A program made the position numbers and the translations under genes. Below are positions 1-7,440 of a stretch of DNA of 35,219 nucleotides, piece by piece (position 1 is the first letter of the stretch; each line of letters starts with the position of its first letter). Source of the stretch: Pseudopelobacter sp964601865 (GTDB taxonomy: Bacteria > Desulfobacterota > Desulfuromonadia > Geobacterales > Pseudopelobacteraceae); NCBI GenBank assembly GCA_964601865.1, contig CAZRPI010000021.1, positions 1 through 35,219 on the forward strand. The letters run 5' to 3'. The notes below the pieces were generated by a model. That model was not told where the DNA came from and did not search any database. It saw nothing but the letters and a program-made list of their open reading frames with translations.

Positions 1-97
1 TAAAACATCGCAGAATCAACACATTATACCCAAACAGGTAACTGAGAAAGTTGAGTTAATATGTTGACTAGTCTTTTACAAGATAGGGAATACTATA

Positions 98-1009
98 TTG
101 AGTTTTGAAAGATATCCCGTCAAATGCAACGCCGAAATCTGCCCGTCTTGCGAATTGCAGACTGTCAATGTCAATTATCGCTACAGTTATTCTGGTGGGA
201 AATCGTTTGTATACCGTTGTGATAACTGCTCTCTGGAATTTTTGCGTCCACTAGCTCTCGCAGAAATTAATGAACGACGAATGGAGTCTATAACAGACGC
301 AGAGATGTTTGATAGGACCCTCTTGAAGAACCTGCACAGGCGTTTTATCATTCAGCCGGAAATAAACATGGTGCGCATGTTACTCGGTAGACGAGATTTC
401 AACATGCTGGATGTTGGATGCGGAACCGGGTGGATTTCTAGGATATGGGCTGATTCCGGTGCAAGCGTTACGGGTCTTGAACCATCGGATAACAGGGCTG
501 CTATTGCAAGAAAACGTGGGCTGAGAGTATTGCAGTGTTATGTAGAGGATCTGGATATTGATGAACGATTTGATTTGATTGTTGCAAGGCATGTCATTGA
601 ACACATTGAAAATCCACGGGTAATGCTGAAAAACCTTGCATCAAGACTTTCGAATGATGGTTTACTGCTACTTGTCGTCCCCAACATTGATTGCATAGGA
701 AGAAAGGTATTCGATGCAGACTGGAACTGGGTCTTACCTTGGCACTGTAGCTTCTTCTCTCCCCATTCGCTTCTTCACCTTCTGAATAGTTGTGGTTTTC
801 ATGCTGAAAAATTATACCAGACTCCGTCACCGCTCTACTATCCTCGTAGTTTTTTTAGACGCTATCCTAAATCAGGTAAGTTTTTTGGCAATAGTAGTCT
901 ATATGCAATGTCGGTTTTTATTCCTCTCATCGTAATTGGCTACTTGACTGGTTGCTGTGATAATATTTCTGTTTTTGCTCGTTTGGAGAGCGAAAATTCT
1001 GTCTCATAA
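98..1009 (+). CDS. Class I SAM-dependent methyltransferase with N-terminal zinc ribbon
   Basis: This 303-residue protein probably methylates a sugar or nucleotide-sugar during surface-polysaccharide synthesis, judging by its neighbours. Two CxxC pairs (about C15/C18 and C41/C44) form an N-terminal zinc-ribbon-like knuckle. The SAM-binding motif I, DVGCGTG, is at about residues 105-111, followed by a Rossmann-type methyltransferase fold. The C-terminus has a hydrophobic stretch near residues 270-290. The start is a TTG preceded by AGATAGGGA. The gene is visibly AT-richer than everything downstream, with many A/T-ending codons, which suggests horizontal acquisition as is common in O-antigen clusters. 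The substrate cannot be deduced. Confidence 0.8.
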   Translation: MSFERYPVKCNAEICPSCELQTVNVNYRYSYSGGKSFVYRCDNCSLEFLRPLALAEINERRMESITDAEMFDRTLLKNLHRRFIIQPEINMVRMLLGRRDFNMLDVGCGTGWISRIWADSGASVTGLEPSDNRAAIARKRGLRVLQCYVEDLDIDERFDLIVARHVIEHIENPRVMLKNLASRLSNDGLLLLVVPNIDCIGRKVFDADWNWVLPWHCSFFSPHSLLHLLNSCGFHAEKLYQTPSPLYYPRSFFRRYPKSGKFFGNSSLYAMSVFIPLIVIGYLTGCCDNISVFARLESENSVS

Positions 1010-1025
1010 TATTTCAAACTATCAG

Positions 1026-1047
1026 TACCTAAAATCCTGTTTAGGTA
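1026..1047 (+). terminator. Hairpin after the methyltransferase gene
   Basis: TACCTAAA (1026-1033) pairs perfectly with TTTAGGTA (1040-1047) around a 6-nt loop, 17 bases after the stop codon. There is no clear U-tract, so termination is only suggested by position. Confidence 0.35.
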
Positions 1048-1160
1048 TCCAATATTGTTTTGACAACTTTTTCATTTTATCAGCCACGTTCTGGATTTTA
1101 TGGCTATTGCGTTTGGCGAAATAATTGTTTTCGTTTGAAGTTGTTATGGAGGGGGTACCG

Positions 1161-2300
1161 GTGAACCGGGTCAAGGCTCTTAAAACCGTTGATGCGTTCC
1201 TGGGGCGTTTTGCCGTCCTGCTGCTTGCGCTATTACCAAAAACCACCGGGAGCGTCGGCCAGCCTTCTTCTATCCTCCTCATCCGTCCCGGCGGCATCGG
1301 GGACGCGGCGCTGCTGATTCCGGCCGTCAAGGCCCTGAAAAGAAGATTCCCGCAGGCGGAAATTCACATCCTGGCGGAACGCCGCAATGCGGCCGCCCTT
1401 GCCCTCTGTCCCGACATAGGTAGCGTCCTCCGTTACGATATTCTCTCCGAACTCCGGGCAGCCATTTGCGGAAGTTATGATCTGGTGATCGATACCGAAC
1501 AGTGGCACCGCCTCTCCGCGGTGGTGGCCAGGCTCTGCCGGCCGAAGATGCTGATCGGTTTCGGGACTAACGAGCGGGGTCGTCTCTTTACCCATGCGAT
1601 TCCCTATTCCCACGACGACTACGAGGTTACCAGTTTCCTCAGGCTGCTGGAGCCGCTGGGGATCGGCATGAAAGTACCGGAGACTCCCTTCCTGGTGGCG
1701 CCGGCCGACGCGGCCGCAGAGGTGAAAGAGTTGCTCGCCCCCCTCGCCGGGAAACGGTTCGTGACCATCTTTCCCGGCGCCAGCATCCCCGAGCGGCGCT
1801 GGGGCGCGGAGCGCTTCCGTCTGCTGGCGGAGAGGGTGTGCGCGGCCGGATATCCTGTCGTGGTGGTTGGCGGCAGGGAGGACAGGGGGCAGGGTGAGGT
1901 CATCGTTTCCGGCGGAACGGGGCTTAACCTGGCTGGTCTGACCCCGCTCACGGGGACCGCGGCGGTTCTGGAGAGAAGCTGCCTGCTGGTGGGGGGCGAT
2001 TCTGGGGTGCTGCACCTCGCGGTGGGGCTGGGAGTTCCCACGGTTTCTCTGTTCGGGCCGGGGCGGGCCCTGAAATGGGCGCCAAGGGGGGAAAATCACT
2101 TTGTGATCAACAGAAAACTGCCCTGTTCCCCCTGCACGACGTTCGGTAATACACCGCCATGCCCGACCAATGCGCGCTGCATGGCGGAGATTACGGTTGA
2201 CGAAGTGCTGAACGGAGTTATTTTAACTCTGGCACCGCCCGGCGCCGCAAGACCGCTCCGCAAGTCGGCGAGGAAGGGAAAAAAGTCGTCCCAGAGATGA
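1161..2300 (+). CDS. Glycosyltransferase family 9 (heptosyltransferase-like)
   Basis: This 379-residue member of the ADP-heptose:LPS heptosyltransferase family (GT9, GT-B fold) likely adds a sugar to LPS core or a related glycan at the inner face of the cytoplasmic membrane. The N-terminal LLIRPGGIGDAALLIPAVKA segment is the family signature. The C-terminal nucleotide-sugar half has FPGASIPERRW and GGDSGVLHLAVGLGVP. A Cys cluster near the C-terminus (PCSPC...PPCP...ARC) is typical of this family. The GTG start is chosen because GGAGGGGG lies five bases upstream; the in-frame TTG at 1125 has no such site. The donor and acceptor are not certain. Confidence 0.85.
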   Translation: MNRVKALKTVDAFLGRFAVLLLALLPKTTGSVGQPSSILLIRPGGIGDAALLIPAVKALKRRFPQAEIHILAERRNAAALALCPDIGSVLRYDILSELRAAICGSYDLVIDTEQWHRLSAVVARLCRPKMLIGFGTNERGRLFTHAIPYSHDDYEVTSFLRLLEPLGIGMKVPETPFLVAPADAAAEVKELLAPLAGKRFVTIFPGASIPERRWGAERFRLLAERVCAAGYPVVVVGGREDRGQGEVIVSGGTGLNLAGLTPLTGTAAVLERSCLLVGGDSGVLHLAVGLGVPTVSLFGPGRALKWAPRGENHFVINRKLPCSPCTTFGNTPPCPTNARCMAEITVDEVLNGVILTLAPPGAARPLRKSARKGKKSSQR

Positions 2301-2320
2301 CGCATGGTTACAATGCCCCT

Positions 2321-3153
2321 TCATCTCCGGGGCTCCTGGGGAGCGTTTTCCCTTTCATCCGCTTTCAGACGGGCAACCGGCTTTGGGGGCTCCCCCTCGG
2401 GAAGCGGCGGCGGTTGGCGCAGTTGCCGGGGGGAGAGGCGGACGTAGGGGACGAACCTCACAACCTTTTTCCTCTTCGTACCCTTCCCCTGACGGGCTGC
2501 TTCCACCAGTTCATCCACCTGGCCCCGTATGGCGGCCTCAACGTCGCTGTCAAGAGGTTGCGGCTCCTTTCCCTGTTCCAGGCGCTTGAGCTGTGCAAAG
2601 ACCTTTTTGGCGTAGCTCTCGCTCTTCTCGGGCGTCTGGCTGTTGTAGCATCCGATGGCTTTCCAGTTATATCCGTACTTGTTGATGCACATGGCCAGAA
2701 TCCAGGCGCCGGTCTTCGTGTTGTAACAGGCGTCTCCCAGNNNNNNNNNNNNNNNNNNNNNNNNNNNNNNNNNNNNNNNNNNNNNNNNNNNNNNNNNNNN
2801 NNNNNNNNNNNNNNNNNNNNNNNNNNNNNNNNNNNNNNNNTGCACATGGCCAGAATCCAGGCGCCGGTCTTCGTGTTGTAACAGGCGTCTCCCAGATGAT
2901 TCCAGCGATCCTCACCGAGGAGCGGCCTCCAGATGGTGTTGATCTGCATCAGACCGACATCGTAGGTGCCGTTTCCGTTCTTGTTGACGGCGTCCGGGTC
3001 GTTGTTTGATTCCACCTTGGCAATGGATCTCAACACCACCGGATTGATGCCGTACCTCTGACCCGCCTCCCGGAAACAGAACGGATGGGCGTTGTTGCAG
3101 AGCAAAAGCAGGATGACCGGCGCGATGCGGATGAACCTCGGATGGTTGAGCAT
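2321..3153 (-). CDS. Lytic transglycosylase (SLT family 1), split by a false assembly gap
   Basis: This is a secreted peptidoglycan lytic transglycosylase of the IpgF/VirB1-like type. A signal peptide covers about residues 1-24. The catalytic Glu (about residue 48) sits in AKVESNNDP, followed by the GLMQIN substrate-binding motif near 67-72. The tail is proline-rich (PPPLPEGEPPKP). As given, the gene is broken by 100 Ns, and the two halves lie in different frames. The 55 bp on either side of the gap are identical, and removing 155 bases gives one uninterrupted 225-residue ORF, so the frameshift is artificial. It stands convergent to the glycosyltransferase gene. Such enzymes often open the wall for secretion or pilus machines; no partner is visible here. 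Confidence 0.85.
2686..2740. repeat. Left copy of 55-bp contig-end duplication
   Basis: These 55 bases are identical to 2841-2895 and end exactly at the first N. This is the signature of two contigs overlapping by one k-mer that were scaffolded instead of merged. Confidence 0.95.
2741..2840. other. Scaffold gap of 100 Ns (probably zero true length)
   Basis: This is a placeholder gap inside the lytic transglycosylase gene. The flanking 55-bp repeats imply that no sequence is missing. Confidence 0.9.
2841..2895. repeat. Right copy of 55-bp contig-end duplication
   Basis: This is an exact copy of 2686-2740 that starts at the base after the last N. Confidence 0.95.
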
Positions 3154-3191
3154 TTTATTCCCCTGGAAATGGAACCTTTTGCAAAAGTAAT

Positions 3192-3279
3192 CCGTTCATG
3201 GTTCGACAAGCTCACCACGAACGGAATATCAGCCCGTTATCAAGGCAAAATCCGTTCATCCTGAGCTCGTCGAAGGGTG
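3192..3279. repeat. Two REP-like palindromic repeat units
   Basis: The first unit (3192-3224) begins CCGTTC and ends GAACGG, with a partly self-complementary centre GGTTCGACAAGCTCACC. The second, related unit (3252-3279) starts CCGTTCATCCTGAGCTCGTC. From memory, this CGACAAGCTCA-type repeat is widespread in bacterial intergenic DNA and yields spurious peptides such as MVRQAHHE. Both units are bracketed by TTTTGCAA motifs (near 3178 and 3288). No gene is credible between 3154 and 3442. Confidence 0.6.
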
Positions 3280-3353
3280 AAAAGGGCTTTTGCAAGAGGC
3301 TCAATGTTGAATCGACCCCGCTGATTTTAAGCCGCCTGGCCATCTACGTCAAT

Positions 3354-3375
3354 ATTTCAGCCCGCGGGCTGAAAT
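3354..3375. repeat. 22-bp perfect palindrome upstream of rfbB
   Basis: ATTTCAGCCCG is followed immediately by its own reverse complement. The right arm overlaps a candidate -35 box of the rfbB promoter, so it could be a dimeric repressor site. It could equally be a short hairpin. Confidence 0.7.
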
Positions 3376-3397
3376 GGGTTACCTTGCCAGGTAAAAT
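3369..3397 (+). promoter_or_regulatory. Candidate sigma70 promoter for the rfbB operon
   Basis: CTGAAA (3369-3374), a 17-bp spacer and TAAAAT (3392-3397). A second small dyad, TTACCT-TGCC-AGGTAA (3379-3394), lies between the boxes. The -10 is good and the -35 is weak. Confidence 0.35.
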
Positions 3398-3442
3398 ATG
3401 CTAGAAAGTGAAGCTCATATCTTCTTCTGAAGGAGTTGCCCC

Positions 3443-4510
3443 ATGACATTTGCTCCCACTTCCATTCTGGTGACGGGTGGCGCCGGATTCATCGGATCAA
3501 ATTTTATTCATTCTTTTCTGGCCGCCAATCCGGAAATCAGGGTGACCAATCTGGATGCGCTGACCTATGCCGGTAATCTGAACAACCTGAAGACCCTGGA
3601 GCATCATCCCTCATACAATTTTGTCAGAGGGGACGTGGGAGACGCCGGGCTGGTGGCAGAAATCCTCGCGGACGGGAAAATCGACGCGGTGGTTCATTTC
3701 GCCGCGGAATCCCATGTTGACCGTTCCATCAGCGGCCCGGAAATCTTCGTCCGGACCAATGTACTGGGTACCCAGGTCCTGCTGGAGGAAAGCCGCAGAC
3801 ACTGGCAGTCGGGCAGCGTTCCCGATTTCCGGTTTTATCAGATTTCGACGGACGAGGTCTACGGCACCCTTGGCGAAACCGGCTATTTTACCGAGGATAC
3901 CCCGCTGGCGCCCAACTCACCCTATTCGGCAAGCAAGGCCGGGGCCGACATGCTGGTGCGCGCCTACCATGAGACCTTCGGTCTGCCAACCCTGAACACC
4001 CGCTGCTCTAACAACTACGGCCCCTTTCATTTCCCGGAAAAACTGATCCCGCTGCTGATTCACAACATCATCGAACGTAAGCCTCTACCCGTATACGGTG
4101 ACGGCAGGAACGTGCGCGACTGGCTGCATGTCAGGGACCACGCCGCTGCGGTCGAGATCGTGCTCAAAAGCGCCGAGCCCGGTTCGGTCTACAACATCGG
4201 CGGAAACAATGAATGGCGCAACATCGATATCGTGAATCTGGTCTGTGATCTGCTTGATGGACGACTGGGACGCAAACCCGGCGAGAACAGGAAGCTGATC
4301 ACCTTTGTGAAGGATCGGCCGGGCCATGACCGGCGCTACGCCATAGACGCCTCGCGGCTCAAGCACGAGCTGGGGTGGGAACCCGCCTATACCTTCGAGA
4401 GGGGAATCGCGGAAACCGTTGACTGGTACCTGGCCAACCAGGAGTGGGTAGCGGGCGTCACTTCAGGCGTCTATCGCGACTATTACGCGCAGCAGTACGG
4501 GGGGGTATGA
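3443..4510 (+). CDS. rfbB: dTDP-glucose 4,6-dehydratase
   Basis: RfbB/RmlB converts dTDP-glucose to dTDP-4-keto-6-deoxyglucose, the second step to dTDP-L-rhamnose, in the cytoplasm. This 355-residue extended SDR protein has the NAD-binding TGGAGFIG motif near residues 11-18. It also has HFAAESHVDRSI, the ISTDEVYG active-site segment and the catalytic YSASK. The substrate region includes RCSNNYGP and YGDGRNVRDWLHV. Length is normal for the family. GAAGGAG precedes the ATG. It is followed after one base by rfbD. Genes for the first and third steps (rfbA, rfbC) are not in this window. Confidence 0.96.
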   Translation: MTFAPTSILVTGGAGFIGSNFIHSFLAANPEIRVTNLDALTYAGNLNNLKTLEHHPSYNFVRGDVGDAGLVAEILADGKIDAVVHFAAESHVDRSISGPEIFVRTNVLGTQVLLEESRRHWQSGSVPDFRFYQISTDEVYGTLGETGYFTEDTPLAPNSPYSASKAGADMLVRAYHETFGLPTLNTRCSNNYGPFHFPEKLIPLLIHNIIERKPLPVYGDGRNVRDWLHVRDHAAAVEIVLKSAEPGSVYNIGGNNEWRNIDIVNLVCDLLDGRLGRKPGENRKLITFVKDRPGHDRRYAIDASRLKHELGWEPAYTFERGIAETVDWYLANQEWVAGVTSGVYRDYYAQQYGGV

Positions 4511-4511
4511 C

Positions 4512-5354
4512 ATGATCCTGGTGGTCGGTGCAACCGGCATGCTGGGCCGGGATCTGATGGCGCTTTTGGGGAATCAGGCCAGGGGAGTCGCCTCCCGAGA
4601 GATGAACATCACATCGCTGGAAACCACGAAGAGGGTGATAGAGGAGGTGCGGCCGTCCGTTGTGGTCAACTGCGCCGCCTATACCGATGTGGATGGCTGC
4701 GAGAGCAACCGCGAGACCGCCATGCTGGTTAATGGCGAGGCCGTTGCCCACCTGGCGGCGGTGACCCGCGCAATCGGGGCCAAGCTGGTGCAGATCGGCA
4801 CCGACTACGTCTTCGACGGCGGCAAGGGGACACCCTATCTGGAGGACGACCGGACCGGTCCCCTGAGCGTCTATGGCGAATCCAAGCTGCTGGGCGAGAT
4901 AAACGCCGCCACCAATCCGGATCACCTGATCGTGCGGACCCAGTGGTTGTACGGCCTGCACGGCAGGAACTTCGTCGAGACCATGCTGCGCCTTGCCGGT
5001 GAACGTGATCGGCTCGATGTCGTGGATGATCAGATCGGTTCGCCCACCTGGACCGTGGATCTGTCCAGGGCTGTCGTCGCCCTGATCGGCAGGGGATGCA
5101 GGGGAACCTTTCACGCCACGAACGCGGGGTGCTGTTCGTGGAACGCTTTCGCCCGCGCCATTTTCGAGGAGGCCGGCCTGGAGGTAGCGGTCAACACCAT
5201 GACAACCAAACAGCTGAACCGACCGGCCAGACGCCCGCTCTACTCCACGCTGGACTGCGGCAAACTGGAGCGGGAAACCGGTTTGAGACTTCAGCCCTGG
5301 CGCGACGCGCTCAGGGGATATCTTGTACAACGTAATCAACACGGCAAGGGGTAA
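4512..5354 (+). CDS. rfbD: dTDP-4-dehydrorhamnose reductase
   Basis: RfbD/RmlD performs the final NAD(P)H-dependent reduction to dTDP-L-rhamnose. The 280-residue protein has an N-terminal VVGATGMLGRDL dinucleotide-binding motif, the conserved VVNCAAYTDVDGCE, the GTDYVFDG strand and a catalytic YGESKLLGE. RTQWLYG and QIGSPTW are also family motifs. Its ATG follows the rfbB stop by a single base, so the pair is probably translationally coupled. Because RmlC is the usual epimerase between RmlB and RmlD and is not visible here, the pathway must be completed elsewhere in the genome. Confidence 0.95.
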   Translation: MILVVGATGMLGRDLMALLGNQARGVASREMNITSLETTKRVIEEVRPSVVVNCAAYTDVDGCESNRETAMLVNGEAVAHLAAVTRAIGAKLVQIGTDYVFDGGKGTPYLEDDRTGPLSVYGESKLLGEINAATNPDHLIVRTQWLYGLHGRNFVETMLRLAGERDRLDVVDDQIGSPTWTVDLSRAVVALIGRGCRGTFHATNAGCCSWNAFARAIFEEAGLEVAVNTMTTKQLNRPARRPLYSTLDCGKLERETGLRLQPWRDALRGYLVQRNQHGKG

Positions 5355-5356
5355 TA

Positions 5357-5716
5357 ATGGAACGGGGAGAACGGCCCTGGGGCTCATATATCGTTCTGGA
5401 CGAGAATACGAACTACAAGATCAAACGCATTGAGGTTAAGCCTGGGGAGAGGCTGTCGCTGCAGAAACACCACCACCGCAGCGAACACTGGATCGTTGTG
5501 TCCGGCAGCGCCAGGGTTACCTGTGGCGAGAATGAGTTCCATGTCAATGTCAACGAATCGACCTTCATTCCCATCGGCCGGAAACATCGCCTGGAGAATC
5601 CCGGCAAGATTCCGCTGGTAATTATCGAGGTGCAGAGCGGCGAATATCTGGGCGAGGACGATATTGTCCGGTTTGACGACGACTACAACAGGTGCGGCAA
5701 GCTTGATGAAAAGTGA
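5357..5716 (+). CDS. Stand-alone cupin, type II phosphomannose isomerase-like
   Basis: This 119-residue protein corresponds to the C-terminal cupin domain of bifunctional ManC/AlgA enzymes, which interconvert fructose-6-P and mannose-6-P. Visible motifs are RPWGSY near the start, KRIEVKPGERLSLQKHHHRSEHW with the metal-binding His and Glu, and FIPIGRKHRLENPG. It starts two bases after the rfbD stop. The matching guanylyltransferase lies two genes downstream without a cupin. The two halves of the usual fusion are therefore separate here and in reversed order. Isomerase activity is inferred from the family. Confidence 0.85.
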   Translation: MERGERPWGSYIVLDENTNYKIKRIEVKPGERLSLQKHHHRSEHWIVVSGSARVTCGENEFHVNVNESTFIPIGRKHRLENPGKIPLVIIEVQSGEYLGEDDIVRFDDDYNRCGKLDEK

Positions 5717-6257
5717 GGCAATGAGTGGCGCCCCCTTTCCTGGCGGCGCCATCCGATATGCCATCTACATACTGCTGCTGCTTGCCCTGCTTCTGGTTAC
5801 AGGATGCGCAACGACCTCCAACGCGGTCACCGAGGAGGAGATCGTCACCAACCAGAAACCGATGTCCACCTATACTTCGCTGCTGGTTCGGGATTTTGAG
5901 CTGAAGAAGGAGCTTTACAGCGATGGCGATGACCGCATGGGCGAACGGGAACGGCGGTACGCCAGAATCCCGGAGCAGTTGACCGAGCAGATCCTGAGGT
6001 ACGTCAGGTCGCGGCGCATCTATCAGAGTGTCTCCCGGGATGAAAAGCTTTCTCCCGGTACCCTGATCCTGCAGGGAAGGTTTGTCCGGATGGGACGTTT
6101 CAGAATTTCCATCGAGGCTGTCCTGCTGGATGGCGGCACAAAGCAGGAGGTGGCCTATTTCCGTCAGACGTTGTGGGATGTGCTGGATACCACGGAGGCC
6201 GTCGGCAGTCTGGCGCATGAGGTGGCCGATTTCATAGACCGTATTCAGTATAAATAA
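5706..6257 (+). CDS. Predicted lipoprotein of unknown function
   Basis: This is an envelope lipoprotein. A hydrophobic segment (YAIYILLLLALLL) leads into a lipobox-like VTGC, so processing at that Cys is expected. The remaining roughly 150 residues look like a small mixed alpha/beta domain of the kind annotated DUF4410-like, but that assignment is tentative. The start is uncertain. The ATG at 5706 overlaps the cupin stop codon, and a second in-frame ATG at 5721 has GAGG very close upstream. It sits between two mannose-metabolism genes and 10 bases before the guanylyltransferase, so it is probably part of the same transcript. Confidence 0.75.
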   Translation: MKSEAMSGAPFPGGAIRYAIYILLLLALLLVTGCATTSNAVTEEEIVTNQKPMSTYTSLLVRDFELKKELYSDGDDRMGERERRYARIPEQLTEQILRYVRSRRIYQSVSRDEKLSPGTLILQGRFVRMGRFRISIEAVLLDGGTKQEVAYFRQTLWDVLDTTEAVGSLAHEVADFIDRIQYK

Positions 6258-6267
6258 TGGAGGTCGC

Positions 6268-7344
6268 ATGTATGTAGTTATTCTCGCCGGAGGTTCTGGA
6301 ACCCGCTTCTGGCCGGTGTCGCGGACCGCGAAACCGAAGCAGCTCATCTCCATCACCGGGGACAGGACCATGCTGCAGCGGACGGTGGAACGTGTTTTAC
6401 CGCTCAAACCGAAGCGCATCCTGATCGTCACCAATGTGCTTCAGGCCGGGGAAAGCGAACGCCAGATCTCCACCTATCGTGGCGTTCCCATCGATGTGGT
6501 CGCCGAACCGGTTGCCCGCAATACCGCCCCGGCCATCGGTCTGGCTGCCACCATCATCGCCGCCCGCGACCCGAACGGTGTGATGGCGGTTCTGCCCGCA
6601 GATCATTTCATCAGGGATGAGGAGGCTTTCCACGAAGCGCTGGTTGCGGCGGGGCAGGCCGCCCGTAACGGCTATCTGGTCACCCTGGGTGTCATGCCGA
6701 CCCGTCCCGAAACCGGCTACGGATATATCGAGGCGGACACGTACCTGCGCGGTGAGGGGCCTTTTCCGGTCCGCCGGTTTGTTGAAAAGCCGCCCCTTGA
6801 GGACGCGGTGCGCTATCTGGAGGAGGGCAACTACTTCTGGAACAGCGGCATGTTCATCTGGCGATGCGACGCCATTCTCCAGGAGATCGGCCGCTACATG
6901 CCCGACTTGGCCGCATTGCTCTCCTCAATCTCGTTCAGCAGAGACGTGTGGGAACTTTCCGATCTTGAGAGCCAGATCGCAACCCTCTTCGGCAGGGCGG
7001 AAAGCGTCTCCATCGACTACGGCGTCATGGAACATTCGGACCGGGTCCAGGTTATCCCGGTGGAGATGGGATGGAGCGACGTGGGGAGCTGGAGCGCACT
7101 ACCCGAAGTCATTGAACCGGATATTTCCGGCTCGGTTGCCATCAATACCGGCGGACAGATCAGCATCGATTCCCCGGACTGCCTGGTGTACGGCGACGGG
7201 CGGATGGTCGCCATGGTGGGGGTCGAGCGCCTGATCGTTGTTTCGACTCCGGACGCCCTGCTGGTCTGCCACCGGGACCGGGCCCAGGACGTCAAAAAGG
7301 TTGTGGAGGAACTGGCGCGGCGCGGGAAACGCGAACTGCTGTAG
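6268..7344 (+). CDS. manC: Mannose-1-phosphate guanylyltransferase (no cupin domain)
   Basis: ManC makes GDP-mannose from mannose-1-phosphate and GTP for polysaccharide synthesis. The nucleotidyltransferase signature LAGGSGTRFWPVSR and the PKQ lysine are at residues 6-25. RFVEKP, NYFWNSGMF and the DYGVMEHSD segment follow, and MGWSDVGSW is the substrate-site motif. At 358 residues it is the short form: the cupin isomerase domain found in AlgA-type fusions (about 470 residues) is absent and is present as a separate gene at 5357. GGAGG precedes the ATG. Confidence 0.93.
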   Translation: MYVVILAGGSGTRFWPVSRTAKPKQLISITGDRTMLQRTVERVLPLKPKRILIVTNVLQAGESERQISTYRGVPIDVVAEPVARNTAPAIGLAATIIAARDPNGVMAVLPADHFIRDEEAFHEALVAAGQAARNGYLVTLGVMPTRPETGYGYIEADTYLRGEGPFPVRRFVEKPPLEDAVRYLEEGNYFWNSGMFIWRCDAILQEIGRYMPDLAALLSSISFSRDVWELSDLESQIATLFGRAESVSIDYGVMEHSDRVQVIPVEMGWSDVGSWSALPEVIEPDISGSVAINTGGQISIDSPDCLVYGDGRMVAMVGVERLIVVSTPDALLVCHRDRAQDVKKVVEELARRGKRELL

Positions 7345-7372
7345 GCGGTACCGAAAACAGCTCTTTTTTTCC

Positions 7373-7401
7373 TTGCCAAGGTATTTATTTGTCGTTATTG
7401 T
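7373..7401 (+). promoter_or_regulatory. Sigma70 promoter of the biotin operon
   Basis: TTGCCA (7373-7378), a 17-bp spacer and TATTGT (7396-7401). The predicted start of transcription is near 7408, about 33 bases before bioF. The -10 box overlaps the BirA-like operator. Confidence 0.55.
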
Positions 7402-7429
7402 CAACCACTGGCCTGATTCAGGTTGACCA
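7398..7429. promoter_or_regulatory. BirA-type biotin operator
   Basis: TTGTCAACC, 14 bases, then GGTTGACCA form an inverted repeat. It matches the arms and spacing of the known BirA operator (TTGTnAACC-N14/15-GGTTnACAA). It covers the -10 box and likely start site, so biotinyl-AMP-bound BirA would block transcription of bioF-bioH-bioC. Confidence 0.8.
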
Positions 7430-7440
7430 TTGGGGAGATC

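Noticed and set aside
1060..1088. TTGACA before the glycosyltransferase gene as a promoter
   Set aside because: No acceptable -10 box at 16-18 bp spacing.
2686..2895. Short-spaced direct repeat as a CRISPR or mobile-element target duplication
   Set aside because: The copies abut an N gap exactly and match the second gap's 55-bp length; this is an assembly artefact.
2321..3153. Frameshifted pseudogene reading of the lytic transglycosylase
   Set aside because: The frame change equals the 155 bases added by Ns plus the duplicated 55-mer.
3198..3404. Short open frame starting MVRQAHHERN
   Set aside because: It is a translation of the interspersed palindromic repeat; no ribosome site.
4458..5387. 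Long open frame antisense to rfbD
   Set aside because: A GC-rich shadow of rfbD with no recognisable domain; rfbD is certain.
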